A DNA stretch of 64,000 nucleotides, from positions 124,001-188,000 of the forward strand of contig NZ_FOXH01000006.1 in NCBI RefSeq assembly GCF_900115665.1. Direction: 5' to 3'. Shown piece by piece: positions 32,558 to 42,852 of this stretch. The notes beneath the pieces were generated by a model. It did no database searches and had not been told where the DNA came from. It saw nothing but the letters and a program-made list of their open reading frames with translations. Position numbers and translations under genes: made by a program. Each line of letters begins with the position of its first letter. Position 1 is the stretch's first letter. Source of the DNA: Pseudarcicella hirudinis. GTDB lineage: Bacteria; Bacteroidota; Bacteroidia; Cytophagales; Spirosomataceae.

Positions 32558-34849
32558 TTATTTTTTCTCGTTTGAGAAAGAATACGGAAAATCTGATTCT
32601 TTTGTTCCACGGGTTTTATTTGGAACTGATGACATATTGAAATCAATTTGTGCTCCCTGCATAAGATTTTTATGACTTAACCAGGTTTTACTATATGGCT
32701 GCCCATTAAGTTTCACATCTTTGATGTAACGGTTATCTGCAGAGTTGTTTCCGGCATTTATGGTAACTTTTTTGCCATTTTCCAGCTGGAGAGTTACCTT
32801 TTTGAAAAGAGGTGCACCAATTACATATTGATCGGTAGCAGGACAAACCGGATAAAAGCCAAGAGAAGAAAATACATACCAGGCTGAAGTCTGACCATTG
32901 TCTTCATCACCGCAATAGCCATCAGGTGTTGGCTGATACAATCTATTCATTACTTCACGAGTCCAGTATTGGGTTTTCCAGGGTTCTCCGGCATAATTGT
33001 AAAGATAAATCATATGCTGAATAGGTTGATTTCCATGCGCATAATTACCCATGTTCATGATTTGCATTTCACGAATTTCATGAATAACAGACCCATAATA
33101 TGAATCATCGAAGATAGGAGGGACCACAAATACTGAATCAAGCATTCTGGTAAACTCTTTGCGACCGCCCATTAAGTTTGAAAGTCCTTGTACATCATGA
33201 AAAACACTCCAGGTATAATGCCAGCTATTACCTTCTGTAAAAGCATCACCCCATTTGAACGGATTAAAAGGAGATTGAAAACTTCCATCCTGATTTTTAC
33301 CTCTCATTAGTTTTGTACCTGGATCAAACAGATTCCTATAGTTCTGGGAACGTTTAGCGAAACGATCAATCTCAGCCTGAGGGCGTTTCAACGCTTTTGC
33401 TAATTGATATAAACAAAAATCATCATAGGCATATTCCAGTGTACGGGCTGCGTTTTCATTGATTTTAACGTCATATGGAACATAGCCTAAGTCATTATAA
33501 TATTTCACACCTTTTCTTCCCACAGATGTTAAAGGGCCCTCATTTTCGCTATTTTTCAATAAAGCTTCATATAAAGTATTAATATCGTAGCCCTTTCCGC
33601 CTTTTAAATAAGCATCTGCAATCAAAGAGGCAGAATTAGAACCGATCATACAATCTCTGTGTCCCGGGCTGGCCCATTCAGGTAAGAACCCACTTTCCTT
33701 GTATGCATTGGTAAGACCTTCCATAATATGAGCATTTAATGTCGGGAACATCAGATTGAAAAAAGGAAAGACCGCTCTGAAGGTATCCCAGAAACCATTA
33801 TCGGTGAACATATATCCCGGAAGAACTTTTCCATTATAAGGACTGTAATGAATTATTTTTCCGGTATTATCAATTTCATAGAATTTTCTCGGGAACAACA
33901 TGGCCCGGTAAAGACAAGAATAGAAAGTACGAATCTGATCATCTGATCCGCCTTCAACGTTTAATTTCGATAATTCTTTATTCCAGGCAGATTTTGCCAG
34001 TTTTTTAACCGTCTCAAAATCGGCTGTACCGATCTCCCGTAGATTAATTTCTGCCTGTTCGAAGCTCACGAAGGATGAAGCAGCTTTTGCATATACTTTT
34101 TCACCCTTTTTAGTCTTGAATCCTACAATAGCACCGACATGTTTATCATTGATTTCCAGTGACTTATCGTCAATATTGTCGCCATTGAAAGTTGAAGTAT
34201 TTGCAAAAGGTCTGTCGAATTGAATTACAAAGAAATTTTTGAAATTTTCGGGTACTCCACCGCTATTTTTGGTAGTATAGCCAATTATTTTGTTTTCTGA
34301 GGGAATAATCTTGATATATGAACCTTTATCAAGGGCATCGATGACTACATACGATTCATCACTTTGCGGAAAGGTAAAACGAATCGCAGCAGCTCTTTCA
34401 GTAGGAGCAATTTCAGTAGTTACGTCGTGATCAGCAAGATAAACGCTATAGTAATACGGTTTTGCAGTTTCTGATTTATGGGAAAACCAACTTGCACGGT
34501 CATCTTCTTTAAATCTTTTTTTTCCGGTAACCGGCATAAATGCAAACTGCCCGTAATCGTTAATCCATGGGCTTGGCTGATGAGTTTGTTTAAAACCTCT
34601 TATTTTATCAGCATCATAGGTATATGCCCAGCCATCACCCATTTTTCCGGTTTGAGGCATCCAGAAATTCATCCCCCAGGGCATGGCGATGGCCGGATAG
34701 GTATTACCGGTAGATAAATTATGTTTTGAGGCTGTTCCCATTAAGGTGTTAACCCAATCGACAGGATTGGAAGGAGCCTTACCGGTTTGAGCATGAGCTA
34801 TTGCTATCGTTATGAAGAGCAATAAGGAAGATAGAAATTTTTTAATCAT
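32558..34849 (-). CDS. GH92-family exo-alpha-mannosidase
   Basis: A 763-residue secreted enzyme with signal MIKKFLSSLLLFITIAIAHA. It shows the GH92 pattern: NTLMGTASKHNLSTGNTYPA and IAMPWGMNFWMPQTG near the N-terminus, TDNGFWDTFRAVFPFF, GHRDCMIGSNSASLIADAYL, and GYCGDEDNGQTSAWYVFSSL (about 660). GH92 enzymes are calcium-dependent alpha-mannosidases that trim N-glycans or mannans; the late Gly-Asp-Glu-Asp region contributes to the active site. It lies downstream of the second SusC/SusD pair on the same strand, about 520 bp away. This unit may therefore use mannose-rich glycans. Confidence 0.94.
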   Translation of the reverse strand: MIKKFLSSLLLFITIAIAHAQTGKAPSNPVDWVNTLMGTASKHNLSTGNTYPAIAMPWGMNFWMPQTGKMGDGWAYTYDADKIRGFKQTHQPSPWINDYGQFAFMPVTGKKRFKEDDRASWFSHKSETAKPYYYSVYLADHDVTTEIAPTERAAAIRFTFPQSDESYVVIDALDKGSYIKIIPSENKIIGYTTKNSGGVPENFKNFFVIQFDRPFANTSTFNGDNIDDKSLEINDKHVGAIVGFKTKKGEKVYAKAASSFVSFEQAEINLREIGTADFETVKKLAKSAWNKELSKLNVEGGSDDQIRTFYSCLYRAMLFPRKFYEIDNTGKIIHYSPYNGKVLPGYMFTDNGFWDTFRAVFPFFNLMFPTLNAHIMEGLTNAYKESGFLPEWASPGHRDCMIGSNSASLIADAYLKGGKGYDINTLYEALLKNSENEGPLTSVGRKGVKYYNDLGYVPYDVKINENAARTLEYAYDDFCLYQLAKALKRPQAEIDRFAKRSQNYRNLFDPGTKLMRGKNQDGSFQSPFNPFKWGDAFTEGNSWHYTWSVFHDVQGLSNLMGGRKEFTRMLDSVFVVPPIFDDSYYGSVIHEIREMQIMNMGNYAHGNQPIQHMIYLYNYAGEPWKTQYWTREVMNRLYQPTPDGYCGDEDNGQTSAWYVFSSLGFYPVCPATDQYVIGAPLFKKVTLQLENGKKVTINAGNNSADNRYIKDVKLNGQPYSKTWLSHKNLMQGAQIDFNMSSVPNKTRGTKESDFPYSFSNEKK

Positions 34850-35372
34850 TTTCGTTTGTTAGATTAATTGGGTATAAAATTGTTCAAATATAATGTGTCT
34901 GAAATTGGTTTTTATATACTACTGCAATGTATGAATATTGAAAAACGATAATTTTTCAACAAAATATTATTTTGAGTAAAAATGAATAATCAAATAATAA
35001 TTAATGTTCGAAGACTTTTTGGGTATATATTAACCTTTTCTGTACATTTTTTAAATGCCAAACGGAATAATATTTTGCTTGAAATGAAAGAAAATAGGTG
35101 CAGATTACCCTTATTTTACCCTTTTGTGTTGTACTTAAAATCTTATGAATTTTTAACCGTTTTAAAGAGCAATGATAATGTTCGTTTTAGGGATAGTTAT
35201 GAGCTTAGAACGCCTTAAAACGGGTTGAAATACAGGGTGTAGTTCTATAAAATGCTTTGTAAGAATGTATGAAGGTCGTTTTGCCGGAGGGAAATTTTCC
35301 TTTCCGGAATCAAAAAACGGATTGCAGAAAGCAACCCGTTTTTGAATAAATAATCAGATATAATTGGGTATG
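34850..35372. other. Intergenic region between susD-like gene and GH92 gene
   Basis: 523 bp. A 78-codon plus-strand ORF (34982-35218) has no recognisable features and is not called. It contains the susD-side hairpin at 35311-35344 and should hold a promoter for GH92, so the mannosidase is probably transcribed separately. Confidence 0.45.
35311..35344 (-). terminator. Hairpin terminator after the second susD-like gene
   Basis: CAAAAAACGG-A-TTGC pairs with GCAA-C-CCGTTTTTG with one bulge and one mismatch, around a short loop. On the minus strand it ends in a T-run. It is 28 bp after the stop at 35373. Confidence 0.75.
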
Positions 35373-36881
35373 TTAGAATCCGGGGTTATTTGGAAGCAAT
35401 TTCGGATTAACATCCGTTTCCTGTTTTGGTAATGGGAAAAGCAATTGTTTTTCAGTGAATTTCGAACCAAATACCGTTGTATGACCGATGAAGTCATCCC
35501 AGTTACCGGTTACATCGTTACGAACTTTTCTGGTACGAAGCATGTCAAACCACATTTTATTCTCAAAACATAGTTCAAAATAACGCTGAGACCAAACCTC
35601 CTGTTCAAATGCTGTCTGAGACATTGCGCCGATCGGAGCTAATTTTGCTCTTTGACGAATGTTATTTACAAATTGGATAGCATTAGCATTTGGAGCGCCT
35701 TCTGCTCTGTTTGAAGCTTCAGCATACATTAACTCTACATCCGCAAGACGATAGATAGTATAGTTCAGATCCGACTTAACTGTACTGTTTACAGCCAGGG
35801 AATCTAGCCATTTGTAGATATATGGTCCTTTGAAAGTAACAGTTTCCCCGGTTTTCGCACTTTTATAGCTTTTATAGAAGAATTGTTTTTCCTGAGCTCT
35901 TTTATCTCCTTTTGCATAAGAATTGTAAAATTGGAGCGTAGGATACACTGAACCATATTCATCAGAATATTTAGAAATACCTGAATAGTTAGGAATAGTA
36001 AGCGCTGTAAGCGGGTTGGTAGATGGTACAGAAGCAGCATATTGTACCTGCAAAATGAATTCTCCGCTATTTTTGTTCGCAGGCTTATTCATGTCTGTAT
36101 ATTCAGGGAATAATGAGTAACCACCGTTTTGAACAACGTCTAAACTACGCTTGGCAGATTCTGCATAAAACTGAGTTCCTCCATTGATTGCCGCACCTGC
36201 ATAAGTAAGATATACATCTGCAAGTAAGGATTTAATGGCTCCCATAGAAACTTTTCCGGAAGGATCTTTCCATGGCAAAGTTGATTTTTCAGCCGCAAGT
36301 AAGTCCGGAATAATAATACCGTCGTAAATTTCTTTTGCTGAAGTTCTTGGTACACTCAGGTTAAGATCTTTCGGGGTTTCTGTTACTTTCGGAACAGCAC
36401 CGTACATTCTTACCAGATAGAAATAATACAAGGCACGCATAGTGCGGGCTTCTGCCATCAGATTAGTTTTGTCAGCATCTGAAAGTCCCGGTGCGCTGAT
36501 TGTCGGAATTTTTTGGATAGCTAAATTACAGGCACCGATTCCGAGGTACATTTGCTGCCACCAGGTATCAATATAGAAAGACGTGTTATTGTAAGAAAGG
36601 TTCTGGAAATTCACAAATCCGGTCTGCCCTAAATCACTGTTAGATTTTCCGGTCATAAATTCCATTAGATTCCAGGTATTTCCTCCGTAAGAAGAGTTTT
36701 GCCCGGCCAGCACACCCTGAAAATTTTGATAAGAAGCGTTTGCAAAAGCTCTTGCCACTTTTGCACTCGAAACATCGGAATCAGGGGTTAAGAAATTGGT
36801 AGGATTTTCCTCCAAAAACGATTTGCAAGAGCTGGTAAACAGTGCTGCAATTGCAAATGCTATATATTTTGTTGCTTTCAT
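35373..36881 (-). CDS. SusD/RagB-family outer-membrane lipoprotein (second unit)
   Basis: A 502-residue lipoprotein; signal MKATKYIAFAIAALFTSSC with lipobox Cys at 19. SusD features are FLEENPTNFLTPDSDVSSAK, helical repeats with MAEARTMRALYYFYLVRMYG (about 145-164), and a C-terminal KQETDVNPKLLPNNPGF ending. RLADVELMYAEASNRAE matches the family's last helical repeat. It should bind glycan over the SusC channel. It begins 86 bp after the susC stop. With GH92 downstream the ligand may be a mannose-rich glycan, which is inference. Confidence 0.96.
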   Translation of the reverse strand: MKATKYIAFAIAALFTSSCKSFLEENPTNFLTPDSDVSSAKVARAFANASYQNFQGVLAGQNSSYGGNTWNLMEFMTGKSNSDLGQTGFVNFQNLSYNNTSFYIDTWWQQMYLGIGACNLAIQKIPTISAPGLSDADKTNLMAEARTMRALYYFYLVRMYGAVPKVTETPKDLNLSVPRTSAKEIYDGIIIPDLLAAEKSTLPWKDPSGKVSMGAIKSLLADVYLTYAGAAINGGTQFYAESAKRSLDVVQNGGYSLFPEYTDMNKPANKNSGEFILQVQYAASVPSTNPLTALTIPNYSGISKYSDEYGSVYPTLQFYNSYAKGDKRAQEKQFFYKSYKSAKTGETVTFKGPYIYKWLDSLAVNSTVKSDLNYTIYRLADVELMYAEASNRAEGAPNANAIQFVNNIRQRAKLAPIGAMSQTAFEQEVWSQRYFELCFENKMWFDMLRTRKVRNDVTGNWDDFIGHTTVFGSKFTEKQLLFPLPKQETDVNPKLLPNNPGF

Positions 36882-36967
36882 TTGAAATTAAATTTTAGTA
36901 AAATATAGCTGTAAAAGCTATGCTTTTATTTTATCAGGAGTATTCTTCAGGTCTTGTTCTAAACACA

Positions 36968-39900
36968 TTAGAATGTTAACTGCAAACCCATGTTCCATAC
37001 TCTTGGTCTTGGATAAGCAAAAAAGTCTAGGTTCTGAGAGAAAGAACTGTTTGAGCCATAACCAGTATTGAATGTATCAACCTCCGGATCATACCCTGTA
37101 TATTTGGTAATCACGAAAAGGTTTTGAACACTTGCATACACACGCAACTTCCTGATATGTAATTTTTCAATGATAGGAGAAGGGAAAGAATAACCCAACA
37201 TAAAATTCTGACCACGGATAAATGAACCATCTTCAACCCACCAGGTATCAAAATGAGAATCCTGAGCAAACTTGTAGTTACGAACCTGAGAAACGTAAGT
37301 GTTCTGATTATCAGGTGTCCAGGCATTTAATACCGTTGCAAGGCTGTTTGAGATAGTTTGTCTGTCTTCTGCTGAGTGCTTGAAGTTAGCCGCAGTATTT
37401 ACACCTTGTACAAAACGAATATCGAAACTGAAATCCCATGCTTTGTATTTTACTGTACTGCTGAAGTTTCCTGTCCATTTCGGATAAGCACGGCCAATAA
37501 TGCTGTAATTAACTGTTCCGTCTGGATTGTACAAATATTTTCTGTCACCAGGCTTTAAGTTATGTTTCGCCGCTTCGTCCGCTTCAGAAGTACTGTAAGT
37601 TCCGAGTCTTGTCATACCGTAGAATGAACCGATAGGCTCTCCGACACGGATGATAAAGTTTTGTCCTAAGAAGTTTGGACCAGGGAAAATATCCGCATTT
37701 CCGTCATTGAGGCTAAGCACTTCGTTTTTGTTTGAAGCGAAAATAAAATTAGTTGACCAGCTGAAATCCTTTGATTTAATATTTACAGTATTCAAACTGA
37801 TTTCAATACCTGAGTTTCTTACTGAACCTACGTTTTTATAAACGTTTGCGTTGGTTTCACCCGCAGACCACGGAATAGGAGCTTGTAATAAAAGGTCTTT
37901 TGTAACACGGTTATAGTAATCAACGTTCAGATTGATGCGATCATCAAACATTCCCAATTCCAGACCTACGTCTGCCTGTACAGATCTTTCCCATTTCAGA
38001 TCCGGGTTTCCGATATAACTTGGTAATAAAGAAGATTGTGTTGCTCCGTTAAGAACAGTCGTACTTGGCTGCGTCTGTGCCAAAGAACGATATTGACCGA
38101 TTTCCTGGTTTCCGGAAGTACCATAACTTGCTCTAACCTTCAAATTGGAGATATATCTGTTGTTTTTCATGAAATCCTCCTGAGAGATACGCCATGCTGC
38201 ACCCACAGAAGGGAAAAATGCATATTTATTGTTCTTACCAAATCTTGATGAGCCATCATATCTGCCTGTTGCGGTAAACAAATATTTGTCATCGATATTA
38301 TAAGTAGCTCTTGCGTAAAATGAACTTAAAGAAGACTGGTCATCCTGAGATTCATTTGCGGTCTTCACTGCTCCGGCCTGCTGATAATGCCATTGGAAAA
38401 TATCATCGATAAACGACTGAGTTTCAGAACGAACTCTTTCCTGGCCTCTTCTTTGTAATGAAGTACCCAGAAGAGCTGTCAACTTTTGTCTTTCATTAAT
38501 CTGCTTGTTCCAGGTCAGGTAGTTTTCTGTCTGCCAGTAGTAATTAGAATAAGCATTAATATTGGCAACGCCACCCTGATCCTGAGATAAGTGCGCCAGG
38601 TTCTGAGAAGAATAGAAATTGTTTTTCTGAGAGTTAAGATTGTATCCGAAATCAGTTTTGAAATCAAGATCTTTGGAAATATGGAATAACAAATAAACGT
38701 TACCCAGCATTTGCATGGTATTGTTCAGTGTATATCTGTTATTGGCAATATTTACCGGGTTTGGTGCACCTTCAAGACCAGCGATGTCATTATTTCCGGC
38801 CCATGTTCCGTCAGGATATTTTACTGGTAAAATAGGTACTTCTTCAGTTACAGCTCTCGGAACGTTCAATCCGCCGTTTCCATCAGAAACCATTCGTTGA
38901 GTACTTTGAATCAGGTTGATATTTCCGCCAAGTTTCAGCCAGTTTTTCAACTCATTATCCAATGTCATTTTCACAGAATAACGTTTGAAAGCAGAAGTGG
39001 TCATCAGACCGTTCTGATCAAGGTAACCCAGCGACAAACTGAACATTGATTTCTCGCTTCCGCCCTGGATATTTAACTGATGGCTTTGAGAGAAAGATGG
39101 TTTGTAAGTCTCTGATTCCCAATTTGTATCATAAATAGGTTTGTCATTTGCGTCAAATAACAGAGGAAAATTTGCATGATTCAACGCGCGTGGCGGTGCC
39201 CATGTACCTCCGGCCGGATCAAATTTCTGTCCGTTTGCATAAGCATCGTTATAAACTTTTACAAATTCAGCGGCATTCAGGGTTTTTAAATGTCTTGATA
39301 ATTCACTGATATTTCCAAAACCTTCATAAGAGATGGTTGTTCCGTCTTTTCTTCCACGCTTGGTTGAAATCATGATTACACCGTTTGCTCCGCGAGAACC
39401 ATAAATAGCTGTTGAAGAAGCATCTTTTAATACTTCCAATGAAGCAATATCATTTGGGTTGATTGAGTTACCATCTACCCCGACAACGCCGTCCACAACA
39501 TATAAAGGGTCAATGTTTGAGTTGATAGAACCAATACCTCTCACACGTACCTTTGCCGCAGCACCCGGAGCATTACTGTTCACACTAACCTCAACTCCGG
39601 CAATCTTTCCCTGTAAAGCCTGTGAAACGTTAGCAGAAGGCATATCAAGAAGTTTATCAGCCTTGATTGTAGTAACTGCACCTGTTAAATCAGATTTCTT
39701 TACTGTACCATAACCAATTACAACTACCTCACTCAAAGACTTTACATCAGTTTTTAAGGTTACATCAATTGTTGTACGGTTATTCAGAGGAACCTCCTGA
39801 GTAACATAACCTACAGAAGAAATCACCAAAGTACCTGTTCCATTAGCCAGATTAAGGGAATAACGACCATCATTATCAGTGGTAGTTCCTACATTTGACC

Positions 39901-40390
39901 CTTTTAAAAGGATGGTAACCCCCGGTATTCCGAGGTTTGATTCATCAGTAATCCGGCCTTTCAAAACGTAAAGCGGCGCGGTCTCTTCTTCTTCTGTCTG
40001 AGTTGGTAAAAGAGAAACCTTACGAACGTTATTTCTGGCCAGAATTAACTGTCTTCCAATGACTTCGTATCTTAACTGAAGGGGATTAAGGAGGTTTTCC
40101 AGTACAGTAGAAAGGTTTTCTTTTACGGCAGAAATAGTAACCTTTCTATTCGCCTGAATCAGATCCGGGCTGTAAGAGAACTTTACACCTGCTGAATTTT
40201 CAATCTGATTAAGAGCATCTTTAATGTTTTTGTTAACGATGTTTAATGTTATTTTTCGATCGAGGATCTCCTGAGCTTTTCCATCCAATGCTACAGAGGC
40301 ATTGGTGAAAATCGCCACTAAAAGGAGTTGGAGTAGTGTTAGTCTCATGACTTTCCATCCAATATCATTGGATAATAATTGTTTTTTCAT
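36968..40390 (-). CDS. SusC-type TonB-dependent transporter with STN domain (second unit)
   Basis: About 1140 residues from the ATG at 40390 (MKKQLLSNDIGWKVMRLTLL), which gives a good signal region; the longer start at 40441 adds a non-signal extension. Domains: STN (about 45-115; LDRKITLNIVNKNIKDALNQ), CarboxypepD_reg sandwich (LKGRITDESNLGIPGVTILL), SusC linker EVVVIGYGTVKKSDLTGAV, plug (VRGIGSINSNIDPLYVVDG) and a large barrel ending in VWNMGLQLTF. It is a paralogue of 11910-15290 with the same domain order but a different barrel. It is expected to be controlled by the FecR and sigma pair upstream. Confidence 0.96.
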   Translation of the reverse strand: MKKQLLSNDIGWKVMRLTLLQLLLVAIFTNASVALDGKAQEILDRKITLNIVNKNIKDALNQIENSAGVKFSYSPDLIQANRKVTISAVKENLSTVLENLLNPLQLRYEVIGRQLILARNNVRKVSLLPTQTEEEETAPLYVLKGRITDESNLGIPGVTILLKGSNVGTTTDNDGRYSLNLANGTGTLVISSVGYVTQEVPLNNRTTIDVTLKTDVKSLSEVVVIGYGTVKKSDLTGAVTTIKADKLLDMPSANVSQALQGKIAGVEVSVNSNAPGAAAKVRVRGIGSINSNIDPLYVVDGVVGVDGNSINPNDIASLEVLKDASSTAIYGSRGANGVIMISTKRGRKDGTTISYEGFGNISELSRHLKTLNAAEFVKVYNDAYANGQKFDPAGGTWAPPRALNHANFPLLFDANDKPIYDTNWESETYKPSFSQSHQLNIQGGSEKSMFSLSLGYLDQNGLMTTSAFKRYSVKMTLDNELKNWLKLGGNINLIQSTQRMVSDGNGGLNVPRAVTEEVPILPVKYPDGTWAGNNDIAGLEGAPNPVNIANNRYTLNNTMQMLGNVYLLFHISKDLDFKTDFGYNLNSQKNNFYSSQNLAHLSQDQGGVANINAYSNYYWQTENYLTWNKQINERQKLTALLGTSLQRRGQERVRSETQSFIDDIFQWHYQQAGAVKTANESQDDQSSLSSFYARATYNIDDKYLFTATGRYDGSSRFGKNNKYAFFPSVGAAWRISQEDFMKNNRYISNLKVRASYGTSGNQEIGQYRSLAQTQPSTTVLNGATQSSLLPSYIGNPDLKWERSVQADVGLELGMFDDRINLNVDYYNRVTKDLLLQAPIPWSAGETNANVYKNVGSVRNSGIEISLNTVNIKSKDFSWSTNFIFASNKNEVLSLNDGNADIFPGPNFLGQNFIIRVGEPIGSFYGMTRLGTYSTSEADEAAKHNLKPGDRKYLYNPDGTVNYSIIGRAYPKWTGNFSSTVKYKAWDFSFDIRFVQGVNTAANFKHSAEDRQTISNSLATVLNAWTPDNQNTYVSQVRNYKFAQDSHFDTWWVEDGSFIRGQNFMLGYSFPSPIIEKLHIRKLRVYASVQNLFVITKYTGYDPEVDTFNTGYGSNSSFSQNLDFFAYPRPRVWNMGLQLTF

Positions 40391-40484
40391 ACATTTGTTG
40401 GGTTTTGTTATAGAAAAAATTGGCAAAATCATTCCCTCCATCCGTTACCGCGGATGTTAGTTTTCGAACTTTTGAGGAACCTCT

Positions 40485-40516
40485 GAAGTCAGTGATGGTG
40501 GAGCATTGCTGACTTC
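40485..40516 (-). terminator. Hairpin in the fecR-susC gap (second unit)
   Basis: GAAGTCAG/CTGACTTC arms at 40485-40492 and 40509-40516 around a 16-base loop. The T-run follows on the plus strand only, as with the hairpin at 15380-15410. The matching position in both units suggests a shared post-transcriptional role. Confidence 0.45.
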
Positions 40517-40641
40517 TCTTTTTTTGGAATTTTGTTTATTTCATTTAATTGAAGGATTGTTTGAAGGGTTGATAGATTTGGTTTAAAGATTAATAACACA
40601 AGACCTTCTTTTGGTCATAAATTCACAGAAAACGGGTTTTA

Positions 40642-41772
40642 CTACTGGCATCCAAGGCTGGAAACGACGATTCTGTTACTCTGAATGTCATAATTTGCTT
40701 CTATGCTTTTGCAAACAATTTCAATCTTTTTCGACAAAGGTTCATCACTTAAATCTGCAGTTAATCTACAGCTTTTCAGGACTCCCTCATCATAGACTAT
40801 TTCAATGCCATAAGCCGTAGAAAGTTCTTTAAAAACCTCAGAAGCCGGAACAGCATCGTATATAAAAGTACTGATTTGAACAGGTAATATTTTTGGCAGA
40901 TTAATCACAGTTTCACCCGAAGTCTTACTTAATCTTAATTCCTGTCTGGCAAAAACGGCTTGCTGGTGCGGCAGAAGTACAAGGCCATCTAATGACAATG
41001 AATTTTTCTTTTCTTCTTTCTGAGGGTCAGCCTGATGGAAAACTGCTACTTTTCCCGTGCGGACTGTTACAACTACATCGTTTTCCTCTGAATAGGCTTT
41101 TATATTAAAACTTGTTCCCAGAACTTTGGTAACCAGCTCATTAGCATATACAAAAAATGGTTGTTGCGGGTTTTTGGAAACTTCAAAATAAGCTTCTCCA
41201 ACAAGATATACCTCACGTTTTTCTCCGTCAAATTTTCTGGCGTATGTCAGACGACTGTCTTTTTGTAAGAGAACCGAACTTCCGTCTGGCAGAATAACCA
41301 GTTTGGGTTTTTCGGCGTCATTAAATTCCTGAATGTATCTGGAAGGTGTTTTTGCCACGAGTTCTTTCATTACCTGCGTAGGCTCTGAGGTTCTGCGGTT
41401 AAGGTAAACCCAGCCCAATATACCAAGCATCAGCATAACGGAAGCTGCAGCAGCAAAAGTGCTCCAACCACGCCACCAAATATTCGGAGCAGAGGTTTCT
41501 TCTGTTTCAGATTCCGTCTCAAAAGCTTGTTTTTTAATAGACTCCCAGAGATCTTCTTCCTCAACAAAGCTGGATTTTTCAGAAAGATTAGCGGCTGCAG
41601 CCGAAATGTTTCGCACAATCTCAGCTGCCTGATAGATAGTATCAGCTTGTCCGGGGTTTGTTTTCAGAAAATTCTCCCAAAACAGATTTGATTCGTTATC
41701 CGGATGTTTTACCCACTGCCTGAAAAAAGAATCAGAGATAAAATCCTCCTTGTTAAATTGCTGGTAATTCAT
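40642..41772 (-). CDS. FecR-family anti-sigma/sigma-regulator (second unit)
   Basis: A 376-residue protein. The cytoplasmic N-terminus (about 1-110; FISDSFFRQWVKHPDNES) is followed by one membrane segment (about 115-135; FAAAASVMLMLGILGWVYL). The FecR domain has LPDGSSVLLQKDSRLTYARK, GEAYFEVSKNPQQPFFVYAN and KVLGTSFNIKAYSEEND (about 165-260). The DUF4974-like C-terminus (about 300-370) has FIYDAVPASEVFKELSTAYG. It should restrain the sigma factor 104 bp upstream and take its signal from the SusC STN domain. It is a clear paralogue of 15475-16548. Confidence 0.95.
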   Translation of the reverse strand: MNYQQFNKEDFISDSFFRQWVKHPDNESNLFWENFLKTNPGQADTIYQAAEIVRNISAAAANLSEKSSFVEEEDLWESIKKQAFETESETEETSAPNIWWRGWSTFAAAASVMLMLGILGWVYLNRRTSEPTQVMKELVAKTPSRYIQEFNDAEKPKLVILPDGSSVLLQKDSRLTYARKFDGEKREVYLVGEAYFEVSKNPQQPFFVYANELVTKVLGTSFNIKAYSEENDVVVTVRTGKVAVFHQADPQKEEKKNSLSLDGLVLLPHQQAVFARQELRLSKTSGETVINLPKILPVQISTFIYDAVPASEVFKELSTAYGIEIVYDEGVLKSCRLTADLSDEPLSKKIEIVCKSIEANYDIQSNRIVVSSLGCQ

Positions 41773-41876
41773 TCTATAAGGACTGTTTTAATAACAATAG
41801 AAAGAATGCCCTCTTTTTAACTCACTATTTTGAGAAAAAATATAATTTTTTTTGTTTGATCTTGAAATTCACGGAA

Positions 41877-42491
41877 TTAGAATAAAATTTTCTGGAAAGA
41901 ATAACTGAGAAAAAGAGACAGAAGGAGTGTGATTTCTGTGAGCAGCTCACGAAGTGAGAGATAAGCTCTGTTGAGGTGATTCAATACAGACTGGTAGTTG
42001 ATTCCCATAATTTTTGCTATTTCCTCATTGCTGAAATCCTCATAGAAGGCCAGCATGATAGCTTCCCGCTGGCGGGATGGGAGAGAAGAGATTGCTTCCT
42101 GAAGTTTAGTCTGCTGATGTGTAATAGTTTCCTGTTCCATCAGAATAAAATCGATGGAAGGACTTAATAAATCTTCATTTTTTTCCGGAAAATCGTCTCC
42201 GTAGGAAGTCAGGTTATTTTGCATCAGAAGGGTTAACCGATTGCGCATAACCCTGAAAAGATAAAATTTAATGGTATGTAAATCCCGAAGATTTTCACGC
42301 CTTTTCCATATTTCAACGAAAACATCCTGTAATGCATCTTTCACAAGATCGTGATCGGGACAGATTCTTTTCCCATAAGAAAGCAACGTAGAGGAATGAG
42401 TTCGGTAAATTAACTCAAAAGCCTCTTCATCGCCTCTGCGGAAGGCGTCCCAAAGAAGAGCATCGTCTCTATGATTTTGTTCTTTATCCAA
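41877..42491 (-). CDS. ECF RNA polymerase sigma factor (second unit)
   Basis: A 204-residue sigma-70 family member. Region 2 has DEEAFELIYRTHSSTLLSYG and DALQDVFVEIWKRRENLRD (about 22-80). Region 4 has SLPSRQREAIMLAFYEDFSN and EEIAKIMGINYQSVLNHLN (about 135-172). The hydrophobic tail (ITLLLSLFLSYSF) resembles that of the other unit's sigma factor. It is first in a sigma-fecR-susC-susD run and should drive that operon when FecR releases it. Confidence 0.94.
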   Translation of the reverse strand: MDKEQNHRDDALLWDAFRRGDEEAFELIYRTHSSTLLSYGKRICPDHDLVKDALQDVFVEIWKRRENLRDLHTIKFYLFRVMRNRLTLLMQNNLTSYGDDFPEKNEDLLSPSIDFILMEQETITHQQTKLQEAISSLPSRQREAIMLAFYEDFSNEEIAKIMGINYQSVLNHLNRAYLSLRELLTEITLLLSLFLSYSFQKILF

Positions 42492-42852
42492 CCAGAATGT
42501 GATTATTTGTCTTCGATGATAGGTACAAATTTATATTAAAAAATGTATATTATCCGCTCACATTTTTCAAAATTTCAGGGTTTACCCTGAAAAGACAATC
42601 AGTTTCAGCGTTTTACCATAAGATAAGTTTAAAAAACCATCCTGATTTTAATATTTTTTTATTTGTTTTTCAAAATACAGGCAATAGCGATGGCTTCAAT
42701 GGTGTATTCTATATTACAAAGCAATACCACTTAATAATTAATTGTCCATTTAAACTTTTTGAATATCTTCTTGTCTATGAATCAAATTTCTACTATTAAC
42801 TAATTTAATTGTTCAGCGGAATCAGAACACCCTGATATTTAATCAATTGCTA
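42492..42852. other. Intergenic region between divergent genes, no gene seen
   Basis: 361 bp between the second-unit sigma factor (minus) and the SGNH-like gene (plus). AT-rich, with no convincing ORF, hairpin or repeat. It is expected to contain both promoters. Confidence 0.4.

Noticed and set aside
34982-35218. 78-codon plus ORF between GH92 and susD
   Set aside because: No domain or signal, and antisense to the expected transcript from the susD terminator to GH92.
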